Shown: positions 9,233 through 17,250 of the stretch, in pieces
How the letters are laid out: every line of letters starts with the position of its first letter
Position numbering within the stretch: position 1 is the first letter of the stretch
DNA from: Bacteroidetes bacterium GWF2_33_38
Lineage (GTDB): Bacteria; Bacteroidota; Bacteroidia; Bacteroidales; GWF2-33-38
Assembly (NCBI GenBank): GCA_001769505.1
Contig: MEOF01000063.1
Coordinates: 1-50,511, forward strand
Direction of reading: 5' to 3'
DNA: 50,511 bases
The notes under the pieces: model-generated
What the model saw: only the letters and a program-made list of their open reading frames with translations
Told to the model about the DNA's origin: nothing
The model's database searches: none
Made by a program: the position numbers and the translations under genes

Positions 9233-9278
9233 TCTGTAAGGAGCTTTTGTAGTTTTCTTACAGAATATATGTAAGAAA
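9233..9278 (+). promoter_or_regulatory. candidate attenuator: two mutually exclusive hairpins before corA
   Basis: Three segments can pair in two ways. Segment 1 (TCTGTAAGGAG, 9233-9243) pairs with segment 2 (TTTCTTACAGA, 9254-9264): 8 Watson-Crick pairs extended by three more including two G-U pairs. Segment 2 (TTTCTTACA, 9254-9262) also pairs perfectly over 9 bp with segment 3 (TGTAAGAAA, 9270-9278). The 2:3 hairpin ends 5 nt before the corA ATG and would hide its initiation region; 1:2 would free it. No T-run follows, so control would act on translation. A ribosome at the leader stop (9226-9228) would cover segment 1. Confidence 0.5.
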
Positions 9279-9283
9279 TTTAA

Positions 9284-10213
9284 ATGATTAAAATATTCAA
9301 AACATTCGGTGGATACATCGAAATACCTAAAGTTGAAAAGGGATGCTGGATTAATGTTACGCAACCCACAAAAGAAGAAATTCAACGCATTTCAGAGGAA
9401 TTTAATATAACGGCAGATACTGTTCTAGACATCTTAGACGTTGACGAGCGTCCACGTGTTGAGTTTGACGATACTTGGTCGCTGATTATCATGCGAATTC
9501 CGATTAAAAATTCAAATAACTCTGTTCCTTTTCATACAGTTCCTTTGGGCATTTATATGTCTGATGATTTTACCTTGACATTATGTTTGCAAGACAACGA
9601 AATATTACCAATTGAACAAGTGTCTCCGTTTAGGGAGCAATTGCATCAAATTCCCGATGTAATTAATTTTATTCTTCGATTATTTGTGCGAAATGGAAAT
9701 ACTTTTTTGAGATATTTGAAAGAAATTAATCAACAAACTTCTGTTATTGAAAAAGATTTAGAAGAATCGATTAAAAATAGCGAATTGAACAAGCTCTTGA
9801 AAATGGAAAAATGCTTGGTGTATTTTATAACTTCGATTAAAGCAAATGAAATCGTTTTAGCAAAATTACATCATTCGAAAAAAATAGTTGGTGAGATAAA
9901 TGAAGATATGTTTGAAGATGCAAAAATCGAAAATAAACAGGCCTTAGAAATGGCTCAAATTTATTCAGATATCTTAAGCGGAATGATGGATGCTTTTGCT
10001 TCAATTATTTCGAATAACCTAAACATTGTGATGAAACAATTGACCTTAATCTCAATTTTATTAATGATTCCAACTTTAATTGCAAGTATTTTTGGAATGA
10101 ATGTCCCAAACTTTATCGAAGATTCACATTGGGCAATGCCTTCAATTATTATCGTATCTTTATTTATCTCTGTAATTGGAGTGTTCCTGTTTAGAAAACG
10201 ACGTTGGTTTTAA
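9284..10213 (+). CDS. corA: CorA-family magnesium transporter
   Basis: A 309-residue CorA-type divalent-cation channel that would import Mg2+ (or Co2+/Ni2+) across the inner membrane as a pentamer. It shows the family layout: an alpha/beta cytoplasmic N-terminal domain (1-170), a long charged helix region (175-245), then two C-terminal membrane segments (about 250-270 and 286-303). The signature GMN is at G271-M272-N273 (IFGMNVPN), and the basic C-terminal tail is RKRRWF. Its length matches the shorter CorA-like transporters of Bacteroidota and Firmicutes. The 175-bp upstream gap contains the putative leader peptide and alternating hairpins; no M-box-like aptamer was recognised. A weak terminator follows at 10246. 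Confidence 0.93.
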   Translation: MIKIFKTFGGYIEIPKVEKGCWINVTQPTKEEIQRISEEFNITADTVLDILDVDERPRVEFDDTWSLIIMRIPIKNSNNSVPFHTVPLGIYMSDDFTLTLCLQDNEILPIEQVSPFREQLHQIPDVINFILRLFVRNGNTFLRYLKEINQQTSVIEKDLEESIKNSELNKLLKMEKCLVYFITSIKANEIVLAKLHHSKKIVGEINEDMFEDAKIENKQALEMAQIYSDILSGMMDAFASIISNNLNIVMKQLTLISILLMIPTLIASIFGMNVPNFIEDSHWAMPSIIIVSLFISVIGVFLFRKRRWF

Positions 10214-10245
10214 TAAAAAGTTTATCAGGTTCATCAAGTTTGTAA

Positions 10246-10294
10246 AGTTGAAAGTCAATTATCAATTAAAAACTTTCAATTATTTCTTTTTTTT
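10246..10294 (+). terminator. probable terminator after corA
   Basis: A 10-bp stem (AGTTGAAAGT / ACTTTCAATT, one G-U pair) with a 16-nt loop is followed by a T-rich tract to 10294. The A/T-rich stem makes it weak, but position and tract fit the end of the corA transcript. Confidence 0.4.
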
Positions 10295-10330
10295 GAATTG
10301 CGAAATCTTTCAGCCTTTGTCGATTTTTTG

Positions 10331-10338
10331 TATCTTTG
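10331..10338 (+). promoter_or_regulatory. TATCTTTG -7 box of recR
   Basis: TATCTTTG matches the Bacteroidota -7 consensus TAnnTTTG. It ends only 5 nt before the recR ATG, so the transcript would be leaderless or nearly so. No well-spaced -33 TTG is visible (the nearest TTTG is 11 nt away). Confidence 0.45.
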
Positions 10339-10343
10339 TATTG

Positions 10344-10973
10344 ATGATAAAAGAAAGAACATATCCATCTAAATTATTAGAAAACGCCGTAAACGAATTT
10401 TCTAAATTGCCAGGAATAGGCTCAAAAACAGCATTAAGATTAGTGCTTCATCTTTTGAAACAATCAAACGAGGAAGTTAATTTATTTGGGAATTCAATCA
10501 TAAAATTGAAAGACGAAATCATTTATTGCAAATCGTGCCATAATATTTCCGATACCGAAACTTGTAGTATTTGTGGAAATCCATCACGCGACGATTCAAC
10601 TATTTGCGTAGTAGAAAATATAAAAGATGTAATGGCAATCGAAAATACACATCAATTTAATGGCAAATATCATGTATTGGGAGGCATTATTTCTCCCATT
10701 GATGGGATTGGACCTAGTGATTTGAATATTGCTTCGCTCGAACAAAAAATCCAAGCAGGCAATATTAAAGAAGTGATATTTGCATTGAGCACCACAATGG
10801 AAGGCGACACCACAAATTTTTATATCTACAAAAAACTAAATAAATATCCAGTCGAATTTAGTACTATTGCTCGCGGTGTGTCTATAGGTGACGAAATCGA
10901 ATATATTGATGAAATTACATTGGGACGTTCGATTGTGAATCGAATGACTTTTGAAATGTCGCTATCGCGTTAA
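10344..10973 (+). CDS. recR: recombination mediator protein RecR
   Basis: A 209-residue DNA-repair protein that with RecO/RecF loads RecA on gapped DNA. Seen: helix-hairpin-helix [17 protein letters not shown] near residues 18-34; a four-Cys zinc finger [17 protein letters not shown] at about 59-75; a Toprim domain starting ICVVEN with the [15 protein letters not shown] block; and the C-terminal [22 protein letters not shown] typical of RecR. The frame is open for 56 more codons upstream, but the ATG used here aligns with RecR N-termini and lies just behind a TATCTTTG promoter box. It is followed after 23 bp by the aldehyde dehydrogenase gene, probably in the same transcript. Confidence 0.96.
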   Translation: MIKERTYPSKLLENAVNEFSKLPGIGSKTALRLVLHLLKQSNEEVNLFGNSIIKLKDEIIYCKSCHNISDTETCSICGNPSRDDSTICVVENIKDVMAIENTHQFNGKYHVLGGIISPIDGIGPSDLNIASLEQKIQAGNIKEVIFALSTTMEGDTTNFYIYKKLNKYPVEFSTIARGVSIGDEIEYIDEITLGRSIVNRMTFEMSLSR

Positions 10974-10996
10974 AAAACAATGATTACAAATAAATT

Positions 10997-12415
10997 ATGG
11001 AAAATTTTTTAATTTACGTTGGTGGTCAATTTATTACAACAAAATCGCTTTTAGAAGTTCGTAATCCTTTCGATAATTCATTGGTAGCAACAACTTATTT
11101 AGCAGGCAAGGAAGAGTTGGAGATTGCTATTTCAAAAGCCGAAGATGTTAAAAAGTTAATGAAAGAACTTCCTTCTTATAAACGATATTCGATTTTGATG
11201 CAGATTTCTGCTGGATTAATAAAAAAGAGGGAACACATTGCTTTTATTCTGTCAAGCGAAGCTGCAAAACCCATGAAATATGCTCTAGGAGAAGTTGATA
11301 GAGCAATTCAAACATTTATTGTTGCTGCTGAAGAATCAAAACGATTGCCATCGGAACATTTTTCACTGGATTGGACTTTGGCAGGAAACAACAAAGAAGC
11401 AATTGTTAAATATTTTCCACTTGGTATTGTAGCAGGTATTTCTCCATTTAATTTTCCGCTGAATTTAGCTGTTCATAAAATAGCACCCGCAATTGCTTCG
11501 GGCAATGCAATTATATTAAAACCTGCTCGTTCAACTCCATTAACCGTTTTAGAATTGGCAAAAATTATCGATGAAACCGACTTACCTAAAGGAGCCGTTT
11601 CAATTATACCTATGGATAGAATTGCAGGAAATCAACTGGTTACAGATAGTCGGATAGCTAAATTATCATTTACTGGCTCGCCAGAAGTGGGTTGGCAAAT
11701 GAAACATGATGCAGGTAAAAAGAAAATTACGCTTGAACTTGGAGGAAATTCAGGAGTAATAATTACCGAAACGGCTAACATAGAAAACGCTATTTCAAAA
11801 TGTGTTTCAGGAGCATTTGCATATTCGGGACAAGTTTGTATTCATACGCAGCGAATTTATGTTCACGAAAAAATATTCGATGATTTTCTAGTTAAATTTA
11901 TTGAGCAAACTCGAAAATTAAAATCAGGTAGTCCTACAGATAAAGATACTGACTTCACTTCGATGATTGATGAAGAAAATGCTATTCGGGTAGAAAATTG
12001 GATTAACGAAGCCATCGAACTTGGTGCAATTTTATTGCATGGAGGAAAACGAAAAGGAACCTATGTTGAGCCAACCATTCTTACCAATACAAAACACGAA
12101 ATGAAAGTGTGTTCACTCGAAATTTTTGGACCTGTAGTAATAATTGAAAAGTATAATGATTTTAAATCCATCATTGAAATCATAAACAATTCAGAATTTG
12201 GATTGCAAGCTGGAATTTTCACAGATAGCATTGATGAAATGAACTATGGATACGAAAATATTGAGGCTGGAGGAGTAATCATAAACGATATTCCGACTTT
12301 TAGAGTTGATCATATGCCATATGGTGGAATTAAAAATTCGGGGTTTGGACGCGAGGGCGTTAAATATGCCATATTGGAAATGATGGAACCAAAACTTTTG
12401 GTAAAAAACAAATAA
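10997..12415 (+). CDS. NAD(P)-dependent aldehyde dehydrogenase
   Basis: A 472-residue cytoplasmic aldehyde dehydrogenase of the ALDH superfamily, oxidising an aldehyde to the acid through a thiohemiacetal on Cys. Catalytic residues are intact: N152 in SPFNFP, K175 in LKPARSTP, E247 in LELGGN and nucleophile C281 in SGQVCIHTQR. The Rossmann signature is FTGSPEVGWQM. Length is normal for the family. Overall it resembles the lactaldehyde/glyceraldehyde-3-phosphate (non-phosphorylating) group, but the substrate cannot be fixed from sequence. It follows recR by 23 bp and is closed by a GC-rich hairpin shared with the convergent gene. Confidence 0.92.
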   Translation: MENFLIYVGGQFITTKSLLEVRNPFDNSLVATTYLAGKEELEIAISKAEDVKKLMKELPSYKRYSILMQISAGLIKKREHIAFILSSEAAKPMKYALGEVDRAIQTFIVAAEESKRLPSEHFSLDWTLAGNNKEAIVKYFPLGIVAGISPFNFPLNLAVHKIAPAIASGNAIILKPARSTPLTVLELAKIIDETDLPKGAVSIIPMDRIAGNQLVTDSRIAKLSFTGSPEVGWQMKHDAGKKKITLELGGNSGVIITETANIENAISKCVSGAFAYSGQVCIHTQRIYVHEKIFDDFLVKFIEQTRKLKSGSPTDKDTDFTSMIDEENAIRVENWINEAIELGAILLHGGKRKGTYVEPTILTNTKHEMKVCSLEIFGPVVIIEKYNDFKSIIEIINNSEFGLQAGIFTDSIDEMNYGYENIEAGGVIINDIPTFRVDHMPYGGIKNSGFGREGVKYAILEMMEPKLLVKNK

Positions 12416-12417
12416 TG

Positions 12418-12444
12418 AAAAAGCCCCGATAAAAATATCGGGGC
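12418..12444 (-). terminator. strong GC-rich terminator hairpin between convergent genes
   Basis: A perfect 9-bp stem GCCCCGATA / TATCGGGGC with an AAAA loop. On the minus strand it is followed by TTTTT (12422-12418), so it is a good terminator for the TonB_C-like gene. On the plus strand it lacks a T-run but may still end the aldehyde dehydrogenase transcript. Confidence 0.75.
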
Positions 12445-12485
12445 GGAATTTGCAAGTATTGCAATTAAACCAACTACGAAAATAT

Positions 12486-12839
12486 TTACTCTAAATTAAA
12501 TTTGAATTTATACAACAAATTTTGCCCGATTAAACCCGAGTAATCATTGTATTTGTTCATTTCTTCAATTTTTTTCTCGACATGTGATTTGAAAACATTG
12601 TCGCTTGCATTAATCTGATTAATTACTAATTTCCCATTTTCGGTTACGAATAAATCAACTAAAACAATTCCTGTTTTGTTTTCAATTTTTGCACTTTCAG
12701 GATAAGTTATTTGTCTTTTAACTGAATTAGTTAACAATTTTTTTTCATTGTTATCTTTTAGTCCATCGGCTTGGGCTGATGTGAAACTAAATGCAGCAAA
12801 AATTACTGCGATTACTGTTTTCGTTATTACTGTTTTCAT
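12486..12839 (-). CDS. small exported protein with a TonB C-terminal-like domain
   Basis: A 117-residue protein with a clear signal peptide (residues 1-24, ending TSAQA). The rest (about 35-117) resembles a lone TonB_C domain: VKRQITYPESAKIENKTGIV, then VDLFVTENGKLV and a terminal FKFNLE strand. There is no N-terminal anchor or Pro-rich spacer as in real TonB, so it is a free periplasmic domain. Such single TonB_C-like proteins are common in Bacteroidota and their role is unclear. It is divergent from the LysE-type gene, with a 239-bp gap holding a direct repeat and an inverted repeat, and it ends at a strong hairpin. Confidence 0.75.
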   Translation of the reverse strand: MKTVITKTVIAVIFAAFSFTSAQADGLKDNNEKKLLTNSVKRQITYPESAKIENKTGIVLVDLFVTENGKLVINQINASDNVFKSHVEKKIEEMNKYNDYSGLIGQNLLYKFKFNLE

Positions 12840-12884
12840 GGCTTTATATTTTTAATTTATTTATTTACTTTTGACATCAAGACT

Positions 12885-12961
12885 ATTTCTAATAATGTGC
12901 CACAAGCTATAATTATCTATATATCAGGATATAATAACGCATATTAGAAATAATAATAATT
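12885..12961. repeat. spaced inverted repeat in the TonB_C/LysE divergent gap
   Basis: ATTTCTAATA (12885-12894) recurs inverted as TATTAGAAAT (12952-12961), 57 bp apart, inside the divergent intergenic region. Function unknown; it could form a cruciform or an RNA stem. Confidence 0.35.
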
Positions 12962-12970
12962 GTTAAAGAT

Positions 12971-13000
12971 GTTCGTAAAAGGTAAAAATGTGTTCGTAAA
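12971..13000. promoter_or_regulatory. direct repeat GTTCGTAAA x2, candidate operator
   Basis: GTTCGTAAA occurs at 12971-12979 and 12992-13000, start to start 21 bp apart, which is two helical turns. The second copy extends to GTTCGTAAATGAAC, itself an imperfect palindrome. Such spacing suits a dimeric regulator on one face of the DNA. No known regulator motif was recognised. Confidence 0.35.
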
Positions 13001-13078
13001 TGAACAATTGAAAAGAAAAGATTATAGTTTTTAGAAATGTTATTCATTTATTTATATCTTTAAGGCTTTAAAAGCGTT

Positions 13079-13705
13079 ATGGGGCTTGATTATTTATTAA
13101 AGGGAATTATTATTGGCTTATCGGTTTCGATACCTCTCGGACCAATAGGGATAATAGCTATTCAGCGAACGCTTACAAAAGGAAAAATTTCTGGATTTGT
13201 CTCAGGCTTGGGAGCAGGTTTTGCCGATACTATTTATGCTGTACTCGCAGGATTTGGCATTACAATTATTGTTGACTTTTTGGTCGAACACCATATTCTG
13301 TTTCAAGCTATTGGCGGTATTTTTTTACTTTACTTGGGGATTAGAACTTTTTATAAAAATCCAATAAAGCAATTTCGTCAACCTAAAGGAAAAAGTAATT
13401 TGATAGGAGATTTTCTTTCAACATTTTTTCTTACAATTTCAAACCCTTTAGCCATTTTTCTATTCATTGGTGTTTTTGCTGCAATTGGGCTAATGGACAC
13501 AAATTTCGATAACCTTACACTTTCGTATATTATTTTGGGAGTTATGATTGGAACTTCTACTTGGTGGTTTGTCTTAAGTACATTGATAAATATTTTCAGA
13601 CATAAAATTCGTTTGCGTAGCTTAAATTGGATAAACAAAATATCAGGAATTGTTATTTTTATTTTTGGTTTATTTGCAATATTGAGTTTGTTTTTCACTG
13701 AATAA
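13079..13705 (+). CDS. LysE/RhtB-family exporter
   Basis: A 208-residue inner-membrane protein of the LysE translocator family, which exports amino acids or other small molecules by proton exchange. Six hydrophobic segments are visible (about 5-27, 38-60, 68-85, 112-135, 145-168 and 185-205). The family's N-terminal motif appears as IPLGPIGIIAIQRTLTKGKISGFVSGLGAGFADT. The substrate is unknown. A TATCTTTA stretch about 20 bp upstream may be its -7 box. It is followed by the 5'-nucleotidase gene after 8 bp and is presumably co-transcribed with it. Confidence 0.9.
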   Translation: MGLDYLLKGIIIGLSVSIPLGPIGIIAIQRTLTKGKISGFVSGLGAGFADTIYAVLAGFGITIIVDFLVEHHILFQAIGGIFLLYLGIRTFYKNPIKQFRQPKGKSNLIGDFLSTFFLTISNPLAIFLFIGVFAAIGLMDTNFDNLTLSYIILGVMIGTSTWWFVLSTLINIFRHKIRLRSLNWINKISGIVIFIFGLFAILSLFFTE

Positions 13706-13713
13706 GTTTCATA

Positions 13714-15135
13714 ATGAAAATTATTTTATTCCTTTTTTTTGTTGCTTTTTCCTTTTTATCCAGAGCTCAAACTTATAAGGTTGATATCATTCATATTAAC
13801 GATGTGCACGCAAAAATCGATAATTTCGGAAAACTTTCATCGTATATTGAAGCCTGTAAAAAAGAATGCGATACTGTGTTTGTTTTTTCAGCAGGCGACT
13901 TGTTTTCCGGAAATCCTATTGTTGATCAATATTCGTATAAAGGTTACCCAATAATTGATTTAATGAATAAAACTGGTTTTTTGGCTTCAGCTATTGGTAA
14001 TCATGAATTTGACTATGGGCAGGAGGGTCTGAACTCACTTGCAAAAGATGCAAGTTTTAAATTTTTGTGTCTGAATATGAATACTGATAATGCAGTATTT
14101 AAAAATTATGAGAAAAAAATGGAATTAAACTTAACAAACGATTTTCACATTGTTGTTAGCGGAATTATTCATCGGGGAAAAAATGGAATCCCTGAATCGC
14201 ATCCTGATAAAATTAAAGGAATATTGTTTGCAAAAGAGAAAAAAGCATTAAAAAACTTTATTAAGCAAAATAACAATTATGATTTGTTTATTTTGCTTTC
14301 GCATCTTGGCTTAGATAAAGATTCAGTTATTGTAAAACATTTGAACAAACCTGATATTATTATTGGAGGTCATACGCATTCTATAATTTCAAAAACCACA
14401 TTTTATAACAAAACTCTCATTACTCAAGCTGGAGATGATTTAGATTATATTGGAAAAATTAGTCTTGAATTTGAAGGAAAAAAACTCATCAAAAAAACCT
14501 CAGAACTTATTTTTACAGATAGTATAACTTCTGATAATCCTAAGATGCAGCATTTAATTGATAAATATAATAACGACGAAAATCTTTTATCAGTTATTAA
14601 TACAATTGCCGATTCTATTTCTGGACTCGACGAACTTGGAAGTTTAATGACAGATGCTGTAACTAGCCGATACGGCTGCGATGTTGCATTTCAAAACAAT
14701 GGCGGCATTCGCATACCCAAATTTGAACAAGGTGAAGTGAAAATGAAAGATATTTACATGCTCGATCCTTTTGGAAACAATGTTTACGTTTATGAAATGA
14801 ATATTAAACAAGTAAAATCTTTAATCCGATTTTCGTACAACGAAAAAGAAAAAAGTTTGCTTCAAACATCAGGAATAAAATATAAGGTTTTGGTCGATAA
14901 CAATGAGAAATTAAAGGATATTATTATTAGCGATTACGATGGAAATGAAATTGAAGAAAACAAAATTCTAAAAATTGGAATGAATAGTTATATTGCTAGT
15001 ACATACAAGTTTAAGTATATAAAACAGATTTCGATTTCAAGGGCTTCTACTGCTGAACTTTTAATTCAGTATATTGCAAATAACAACGAATTGAATTATC
15101 ATAAAGTTAAAAGAGTCGCTGTTGAAATAAGGTAA
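13714..15135 (+). CDS. secreted 5'-nucleotidase / UshA-type metallophosphatase
   Basis: A 473-residue exported enzyme that would hydrolyse nucleotides or related phosphate esters in the periplasm. A signal peptide is at 1-19 (ending SRAQ). The metallophosphoesterase domain (20-265) carries the di-metal motifs: D24 and N29-D30-H32 (IHINDVH), GDLFSG at 61, GNHEFDYG at 95, SHLGLD at 196 and GGHTH at 218. The C-terminal 5-nucleotidase domain (about 285-470) has FQNNGGIR and a DPFGNNVY substrate-loop-like motif. The two domains lie on one polypeptide, although in many Bacteroidota they are split over two genes. It lies 8 bp behind the LysE-type gene. Confidence 0.92.
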   Translation: MKIILFLFFVAFSFLSRAQTYKVDIIHINDVHAKIDNFGKLSSYIEACKKECDTVFVFSAGDLFSGNPIVDQYSYKGYPIIDLMNKTGFLASAIGNHEFDYGQEGLNSLAKDASFKFLCLNMNTDNAVFKNYEKKMELNLTNDFHIVVSGIIHRGKNGIPESHPDKIKGILFAKEKKALKNFIKQNNNYDLFILLSHLGLDKDSVIVKHLNKPDIIIGGHTHSIISKTTFYNKTLITQAGDDLDYIGKISLEFEGKKLIKKTSELIFTDSITSDNPKMQHLIDKYNNDENLLSVINTIADSISGLDELGSLMTDAVTSRYGCDVAFQNNGGIRIPKFEQGEVKMKDIYMLDPFGNNVYVYEMNIKQVKSLIRFSYNEKEKSLLQTSGIKYKVLVDNNEKLKDIIISDYDGNEIEENKILKIGMNSYIASTYKFKYIKQISISRASTAELLIQYIANNNELNYHKVKRVAVEIR

Positions 15136-15387
15136 TGAAATCGCACTTTTATAAATATTCTTTTTTTATTGAAAATTTAACAATAATTCATTTTCTCTAA
15201 GTCAATCAATTTACTTATTTGCATAGAAAAAGTCCTTTTTCCAATTTATTCTAATTTATATATGTATTTATTATTCTGATATTTAATCTTAAAATATGTC
15301 GAACTTTGGCAAAATTCACCTTAACATTGTAATACATTCAATAGTAAATTTATCGCCATCAAATAAGTAAATATATAAATAATGTCA

Positions 15388-15395
15388 TATCTTTG
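15388..15395 (+). promoter_or_regulatory. TATCTTTG -7 box of fabI
   Basis: Exact TAnnTTTG match 34 nt before the fabI ATG. No TTG at the expected -33 spacing is visible. The rest of the 294-bp gap upstream is AT-rich with no convincing gene. Confidence 0.5.
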
Positions 15396-15429
15396 TAAAT
15401 AAAGCAATAAAACTCTTAAATATTTTATT

Positions 15430-16299
15430 ATGGCTTACAACTTATTAAAAGGGAAAAAAGGTATCATATTCGGGGCATTAAACGATAAATCAATTGCTTG
15501 GAAAATCGCCGAAAAAGCTCACGAAGAGGGTGCCGAATTTGTTTTAACCAACACCCCAATGGCTATGCGTTTTGGGGAAATAAACGAATTAGCCAGCAAG
15601 TGCAATGCAACTGTAATTCCGGCAGATGCAACAAGCATTGAAGATATTGAAGCCTTGTTTCAAAAAACGATGGAAATTTTCGGAGGAAAGATTGATTTTA
15701 TTTTACACTCTATAGGAATGTCGATGAATGTTCGTAAAAGTTTGAATTACGATGAGTTAAACTACGATTATTTTGTAAAAACTTTAGATATTTCTGCTCT
15801 TTCATTTCATAAAGTTATTCAAACTGCTCGTCGTTTAGATGCAATAAATGAATGGGGCTCAATAGTTGCTCTTTCGTATGTTGCAGCACAACGAACCTTA
15901 TACCGTTACAACGATATGGCTGACGCAAAGGCAGTTTTAGAATCCATTGCCCGAAGTTTTGGTTATATTTACGGAAAAGATAAAAAAGTAAGAATAAACA
16001 CAATTTCTCAATCTCCAACACCAACCACGGCAGGAAGTGGAGTAAAAGGATTCGATAATTTAATTGATTTTACCGAACGAATGTCGCCACTTGGAAATGC
16101 AACAGCCGACGAGTGTGCCGATTATTGCGTAACATTATTTTCAGACTTAACTCGTAAAGTTACTATGCAAAACTTATATCACGATGGAGGATTCTCAAGC
16201 ATGGGTATGAGTGAAAGGGCAATGATACAATACAACAAAAGCATGGAAGTTGACGAATTGGTTAAAAAAATTGCCGAAATGGGGGAGGAAAAGTTATAA
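15430..16299 (+). CDS. fabI: enoyl-[acyl-carrier-protein] reductase FabI
   Basis: A 289-residue short-chain dehydrogenase that performs the last reduction of each fatty-acid elongation cycle, using NADH on enoyl-ACP. Seen: an atypical FabI glycine motif GALNDKSIAWKIA at 15-27; the HSIG block at 93-96; and active-site Y150 (LSYVAA), Y160 and K167 in YNDMADAK, which match the FabI Y-x6-K arrangement rather than classical SDR spacing. The segment SPTPTTAGSGVKGF corresponds to the flexible substrate-binding loop. The length is slightly above that of E. coli FabI because of a longer C-terminus. The stop codon is embedded in a heptamer repeat. Confidence 0.95.
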   Translation: MAYNLLKGKKGIIFGALNDKSIAWKIAEKAHEEGAEFVLTNTPMAMRFGEINELASKCNATVIPADATSIEDIEALFQKTMEIFGGKIDFILHSIGMSMNVRKSLNYDELNYDYFVKTLDISALSFHKVIQTARRLDAINEWGSIVALSYVAAQRTLYRYNDMADAKAVLESIARSFGYIYGKDKKVRINTISQSPTPTTAGSGVKGFDNLIDFTERMSPLGNATADECADYCVTLFSDLTRKVTMQNLYHDGGFSSMGMSERAMIQYNKSMEVDELVKKIAEMGEEKL

Positions 16300-16325
16300 G
16301 TTATAAGTTACAAGTTACAAGCTAA
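16291..16325. repeat. five degenerate heptamers across the fabI stop codon
   Basis: Consecutive 7-bp units AAGTTAT, AAGTTAT, AAGTTAC, AAGTTAC and AAGCTAA. The fabI TAA stop spans units 1 and 2. Similar units occur at 17303-17319 and at 49558-49592. Confidence 0.7.
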
Positions 16326-16357
16326 AAAGCCACAAATTATAATTTATTACATTCTCC

Positions 16358-16386
16358 CAAAGATATTTATTTTATTGATATCTTTG
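16358..16386 (+). promoter_or_regulatory. inverted repeat containing the TATCTTTG box of the T9SS cargo gene
   Basis: CAAAGATAT (16358-16366) and ATATCTTTG (16378-16386) are perfect inverted copies separated by 11 bp. The right arm holds TATCTTTG (16379-16386), a consensus -7 box 63 nt before the next ATG. The left arm is the same box on the minus strand. It could be a paired divergent promoter, an operator over the promoter, or the hairpin ending fabI. Confidence 0.45.
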
Positions 16387-16449
16387 AATTCCAAAAAAAA
16401 TTAGTAAATTAGCAAATCGTTATTATTCAAATCAGTACGAATAAACTAA

Positions 16450-17229
16450 ATGAAACATATCATTTTTATTCCTATTCTGTTAATTTTATTTCGAACTTCT
16501 TTTGCTTGCAGTTGTACTAGTGGGCAATCCTTTTGTTTTACTCACTCCAATTATAATTTAACTACAAGTTGTGTAGTTATTGACACTTTCCCAAATGGAA
16601 TTTCATTAAAAATATTACATATATTACGAGGTATCGAAAATAGAGATACAATCAAAGTATGGGACTTAGGAGGACCTTACAATGTTTGTACTTTAACCGA
16701 TTCAAGAGCATCCTTCTTAGGAAGTATTGGAGACACTTTAATAATTTCATTACCTAGAATAGATACCATTAAAAACACATGGGATGTAATTGGAGATTAC
16801 AGAACTCCTGGTTTTGAATGCGATACATATATCCTAAGAGTTCAAAACAATACTGTTATTGGCTTTATTTCAGGCTCTCCTTATTGTTATTATTTACAAA
16901 ACTGTGTCAATAATTATGATTATAATGATTTCATCGTCGACTTCCCATCAAAAAGTTTAAGTTGTGAAACATGGCTAAACTCAGATGACCTTAATGTCCA
17001 AGAATTTTTAAACTATTATCCGAATCCAACAATAGATAAATTTATTTTCACATCGAACGAAAAAGGAACTCTTACAATATCGAATTCTCTAGGACAAATT
17101 ACTGATATATTGAACATTAAACAAGAGCAAACAATCATTCCAACAGATAATCTTATGTCAGGGATTTACTTTTTAACCTTCAAAACAGATAGTTATAATA
17201 TCACTGAAAAATTTATTGTACAACATTAA
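16450..17229 (+). CDS. secreted Cys-rich protein with T9SS C-terminal sorting domain
   Basis: A 259-residue exported protein of unknown activity. A signal peptide occupies residues 1-19 and is followed at once by a Cys-rich start (CSCTSGQSFC), with further Cys in the central part. This arrangement is reminiscent of TIMP/netrin-like small beta-barrels of Bacteroidota, but that assignment is weak. Residues about 185-259 form a type A T9SS sorting domain: NYYPNPTIDKFIF, then SGIYFLTFK and the terminal EKFIVQH. It would therefore be carried across the outer membrane by the type IX system and released or anchored there. It is monocistronic, with a TATCTTTG box upstream. Confidence 0.8.
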   Translation: MKHIIFIPILLILFRTSFACSCTSGQSFCFTHSNYNLTTSCVVIDTFPNGISLKILHILRGIENRDTIKVWDLGGPYNVCTLTDSRASFLGSIGDTLIISLPRIDTIKNTWDVIGDYRTPGFECDTYILRVQNNTVIGFISGSPYCYYLQNCVNNYDYNDFIVDFPSKSLSCETWLNSDDLNVQEFLNYYPNPTIDKFIFTSNEKGTLTISNSLGQITDILNIKQEQTIIPTDNLMSGIYFLTFKTDSYNITEKFIVQH

Positions 17230-17250
17230 ATTTTGCATATTTTCAAACAT

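Noticed and set aside
9238-9252. AAGGAG followed by TTG-TAG as a start-stop minimal ORF
   Set aside because: Shine-Dalgarno sites are hardly used in this group, and AAGGAG is explained as part of segment 1 of the alternating hairpins.
9109-9283. Known Mg2+ riboswitch (M-box) or fluoride riboswitch before corA
   Set aside because: The gap is too short and lacks any recognisable aptamer core; the only clear structures are the two alternative hairpins.
15134-15200. Short frame overlapping the 5'-nucleotidase stop (TAATG) and other tiny frames before fabI
   Set aside because: About 20 codons, AT-rich composition, no family resemblance; expected by chance.
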